From: an uncultured Clostridia bacterium
Lineage (GTDB): Bacteria; Bacillota; Clostridia; Lachnospirales; Bianqueaceae
Reading direction: 5' to 3'
Assembly: GCA_947570515.1 (NCBI GenBank)
Contig: CANOUM010000077.1
Coordinates: forward strand, 1-7,270
Length of the DNA stretch: 7,270 nucleotides
In this document: positions 5,274-7,270 of the stretch, piece by piece
Layout: each line of letters opens with the position of its first letter
How positions within the stretch are numbered: the stretch's first letter is position 1
Notes under the pieces: model-generated
What the model saw: the letters and a program-made list of their open reading frames with translations, nothing else
Database searches by the model: none
Told to the model about the DNA's origin: nothing
Position numbers and translations under genes: made by a program

Positions 5274-6148
5274 AAATGGAAATTACATGTGATTTGGTAC
5301 GGAAGCTGGTGGATACACAGTTTTCTGAATATCAGGCATTGCCCATTCGGCCGGTAGAAAAGAGCGGGCATGATAACCGCACATTTCATCTGGGAGATGA
5401 GTATCTGGTGCGTCTTCCCAGTGATGCAGCGTATGCAGAGCATGTGGCTTTGGAATTGGAATGGCTTCCGTATTTGCAGGAGCATTTGGATTTTGCAATT
5501 TCGGCGCCCATTGCATCCGGAAAACCGGCTGAGGGATATCCGCTGCCCTGGTCGATTGGCCGCTGGATCATCGGAGAGACGATTACGCATGAGAATGTTG
5601 CAGATGAAAAGCAGCTGGCGCGGGACCTGAATGCCTGGCTTAAAAAATTGCAGCAGATACCGGCGAAGGAGGGGCCTGCTGCCGGAAAGCATAATTTTTA
5701 TCGCGGCGGTGATCTGAGCGTATATGATGGGCAGACGCAGCAGGCGCTGGCAGAACTTTTGCCTGTGCTTGGTGGAGAGCGGATTGAGCATTATCGGAGA
5801 CTTTGGCGGGAAGCCCTGTCCAGCCGCTGGGAAAGAGAGCCGGTGTGGATTCATGGAGATGTGGCCGTCGGCAACCTGCTGGTGAGGGATGGCAGATTAA
5901 GCGCTCTGATTGATTTTGGAACCTGTGCGGTAGGAGATCCGGCGTGTGATTATGTAATGGCGTGGACCTTTTTTGATGCAGAAGCACGGACGGCGTTTTT
6001 GGCAGGGCTGGATCAGGCGACAATCAGCCGGGCAAAGGGCTGGGCGCTTTGGAAGGCGCTGATCACCTATGTAGATGAGAATCCGGAGTTTGAAGCGCTG
6101 TCCAGAGTCGTACTGCAAGCGCTTGCGCAGGAGGATGCGAAATGCTGA
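5270..6148 (+). CDS. APH-fold phosphotransferase (aminoglycoside phosphotransferase family, substrate unknown)
   Basis: The 292-residue protein has the kinase-like fold of the APH family. R48 in YLVRLPS sits where these enzymes usually place the ATP-binding lysine, and E62 follows in the adjacent helix. The catalytic loop is H195-G196-D197-VAVG-N202, and the metal-binding motif is IDFG with D215, followed by VGDPACDY. All the residues expected for phosphoryl transfer are present. The catalytic loop has VAVGN where many relatives have LHPGN, as in a broad group of uncharacterised members, so the family name should not be read as aminoglycoside resistance. The start is ambiguous. ATG 5270 overlaps the previous stop by 4 nt, while ATG 5276 sits 6 nt after GAGGG and could be the real start, giving a protein two residues shorter. 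The end overlaps the permease start by 7 nt. Confidence 0.9.
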   Translation: MKMEITCDLVRKLVDTQFSEYQALPIRPVEKSGHDNRTFHLGDEYLVRLPSDAAYAEHVALELEWLPYLQEHLDFAISAPIASGKPAEGYPLPWSIGRWIIGETITHENVADEKQLARDLNAWLKKLQQIPAKEGPAAGKHNFYRGGDLSVYDGQTQQALAELLPVLGGERIEHYRRLWREALSSRWEREPVWIHGDVAVGNLLVRDGRLSALIDFGTCAVGDPACDYVMAWTFFDAEARTAFLAGLDQATISRAKGWALWKALITYVDENPEFEALSRVVLQALAQEDAKC

Positions 6149-6930
6149 TGTTTTTATATTTACTCGTGAGCTTTCTGGCCTCGGTAGCCGGCGCCATCTG
6201 CGGGATCGGCGGAGGTGTGATTATTAAGCCGGTACTGGATATGGCAGGGCTTGCTAGCGTATCAACCATTAGTTTTTTGTCCGGCTGTACCGTGCTGTCT
6301 ATGAGTTGTTATTCAGTCGGGCGTAATCTGATTTCCGGCGAGAGCCGGGTAGATTTTAAGACGGGGACGCCGCTGGCAATGGGTGCTGCGATAGGCGGCA
6401 TAGCGGGAAATCAGCTTTTTAAGGTAATTAAGGGAGCGTTTGAGAATCAGAACATGGTGGGATCGGTGCAGGCGGTCTGTCTGGCGCTGATTACAGTGGC
6501 CACGATCGTATATGCGGTTTTTACACATCGGATCCATACACATCATGTCTCAAAAGCGCTTCTGTGTGTATTGATTGGACTGATGCTGGGAATTATGTCG
6601 AGCTTTTTAGGGATCGGCGGCGGACCAATCAATCTGATGGTTCTTTCTTTTTTCTTTAGCATGGATACGAAAACAGCAGCGCAAAATAGCTTGTATATTA
6701 TTTTATTTAGTCAGACGGCGAGTCTGATTACAACGCTGATTACGCAAAGCGTACCGGAATTTGAATGGCTGGCGCTTGTGCTGATGGTAATCGGCGGTAT
6801 TGCCGGCGGAGCAGCGGGCAGAGTATTTTATCGTAAGATGAATAATCGTGCGGTCGATAAGTTATATATGGTGCTGATGTGTATCATTGTTTGTATCAGT
6901 GTTTATAATGCAGTGCGGTATGCGATGTAA
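6142..6930 (+). CDS. TauE/SafE-family (TSUP) membrane permease
   Basis: The 262-residue protein is almost entirely hydrophobic, with about eight membrane segments (roughly 4-26, 41-60, 74-96, 107-128, 138-156, 162-200, 208-228 and 239-258). The two halves repeat the family signature: CGIGGGVIIKP (20-30) and LGIGGGPINLM (156-166), the inverted duplication typical of TSUP transporters. Known members move sulfite, sulfoacetate, taurine-derived sulfonates or other small organic anions, usually outward; the substrate here is unknown. ATG 6142 is preceded by AGGAGG (6129-6134) with 7 nt between, inside the end of the phosphotransferase gene, so translation is coupled. A second ATG lies at 6148. It is the last gene of the operon, and the hairpin at 6948-6980 follows 17 nt after the stop. 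Confidence 0.93.
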   Translation: MLMFLYLLVSFLASVAGAICGIGGGVIIKPVLDMAGLASVSTISFLSGCTVLSMSCYSVGRNLISGESRVDFKTGTPLAMGAAIGGIAGNQLFKVIKGAFENQNMVGSVQAVCLALITVATIVYAVFTHRIHTHHVSKALLCVLIGLMLGIMSSFLGIGGGPINLMVLSFFFSMDTKTAAQNSLYIILFSQTASLITTLITQSVPEFEWLALVLMVIGGIAGGAAGRVFYRKMNNRAVDKLYMVLMCIIVCISVYNAVRYAM

Positions 6931-6947
6931 CAGGTTTGCGGCATTAA

Positions 6948-6980
6948 AAAAGAGCTTTTCTTTTAAAGAAAAGCTCTTTT
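6948..6980. terminator. Bidirectional intrinsic terminator between convergent genes
   Basis: AAAAGAGCTTTTC (6948-6960) and GAAAAGCTCTTTT (6968-6980) form a perfect 13-bp stem with a 7-nt loop. A-runs and T-runs on both flanks give a U-tract in either direction: TTTT then GCATTTTGC on plus, and TTTTTTAATG on minus. It ends the permease operon and also lies 20 nt beyond the stop of the opposing hydrolase gene. Confidence 0.9.
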
Positions 6981-7000
6981 GCATTTTGCTTAGAATTAAA

Positions 7001-7270
7001 TTATAATGACTCGTTCAGGAAACAGTTTCCGCCAACTAATAAATAGGGGCAAGTAAGTGTTTCCGGTTTTGCGTACCATTCTGCATAGAAATATAAATAA
7101 TCACCAATGTTATTGGCTCCGGCCAGAGCATCAGCGGCGGCTTGCCGTGCAATATTGCTTGTACCGTTTTTTAGGTAATGCGGCATGCGCGTAATGGCAA
7201 ACTGGTTAGGATAGTAAATGACTTCATAAATGGTTTGGCAATCATCAAACCCGGTATTCAATCGGTTGAG
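7001..7270 (-). CDS. SleB-type cell wall hydrolase, C-terminal part (gene start outside window)
   Basis: The frame is open from the window edge at 7270 to TAA at 7001-7003, giving the last 89 residues. The pattern LNRLNTGF, QTIYEVIYYPNQFAI, ARQAAADALAG and IGDYLYFYAEW matches the C-terminal half of the Hydrolase_2/SleB family. That family includes spore cortex-lytic enzymes and related peptidoglycan hydrolases that act outside the membrane. The catalytic glutamate and any signal peptide or binding domain would lie upstream, beyond the window, so the exact role (spore cortex lysis or vegetative wall turnover) cannot be decided. A TTG at 7259-7261 could look like a start, but the family match continues before it (LNR), so it is internal. 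The shared hairpin at 6948-6980 terminates the gene. Confidence 0.8.
   Translation of the reverse strand, partial: LNRLNTGFDDCQTIYEVIYYPNQFAITRMPHYLKNGTSNIARQAAADALAGANNIGDYLYFYAEWYAKPETLTCPYLLVGGNCFLNESL

Noticed and set aside
5228..5854. 208-codon minus-strand ORF
   Set aside because: It is antisense to the phosphotransferase, whose catalytic motifs establish the plus strand as coding.
5270..6148. Acquired aminoglycoside-resistance gene
   Set aside because: The kinase motifs are those of broad APH-fold relatives with a VAVGN catalytic loop. The gene is embedded by overlaps in a metabolic-looking operon, with no mobile-element signs around it.
1..7270. CRISPR arrays, insertion sequences, tRNA or rRNA genes
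   Set aside because: No regularly spaced repeats, transposase motifs, terminal inverted repeats or RNA-gene signatures were seen on either strand.

Overview
The window looks like chromosomal DNA from an anaerobic, probably spore-forming member of the Clostridia, most like Lachnospiraceae. The clues are an electron-bifurcating type ETF whose alpha subunit starts with a half-ferredoxin domain, the end of a SleB-type cell wall hydrolase, strong AGGAGG ribosome binding sites, sigma-A-like promoters and compact gene spacing. The taxonomic call is inferred from gene types and style, not from a marker gene. No mobile element, tRNA, rRNA or CRISPR array is visible.

Layout. Positions 1-1309 (minus strand) hold etfB and the first 149 codons of etfA, behind their own extended -10 promoter. 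Positions 1355-1961 (minus) hold a GNAT acetyltransferase with its own promoter and terminator. Positions 1993-4176 (plus) hold a MutS2-like ATPase lacking the Smr nuclease domain. Its roughly 265-nt leader contains a consensus promoter, a 9-codon leader ORF with a strong ribosome binding site, and a perfect 10-bp intrinsic terminator. The terminator loop is fully complementary to a segment just after the leader ORF. Positions 4192-6930 (plus) hold a tightly packed operon (Gfo/Idh/MocA oxidoreductase, APH-fold phosphotransferase, TauE/SafE-type permease) with 4-nt and 7-nt gene overlaps. A 13-bp hairpin at 6948-6980 ends this operon and also the convergent, partial SleB-like hydrolase (7001-7270, minus).

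How it fits together. EtfBA would pass electrons between NADH, ferredoxin and a partner dehydrogenase that is not in the window. The most notable element is the MutS2 leader. It has the layout of translation-controlled attenuators that switch on ribosome-protection or ribosome-rescue genes when a ribosome stalls on a short leader peptide. Bacterial MutS2 is known to act on collided ribosomes, so a MutS2 relative without Smr under such control is a plausible inducible ribosome-rescue or antibiotic-tolerance factor. The parts are visible in the sequence; the regulation and function are inferred. The oxidoreductase-kinase-permease operon is probably a small catabolic or detoxification unit of unknown substrate.
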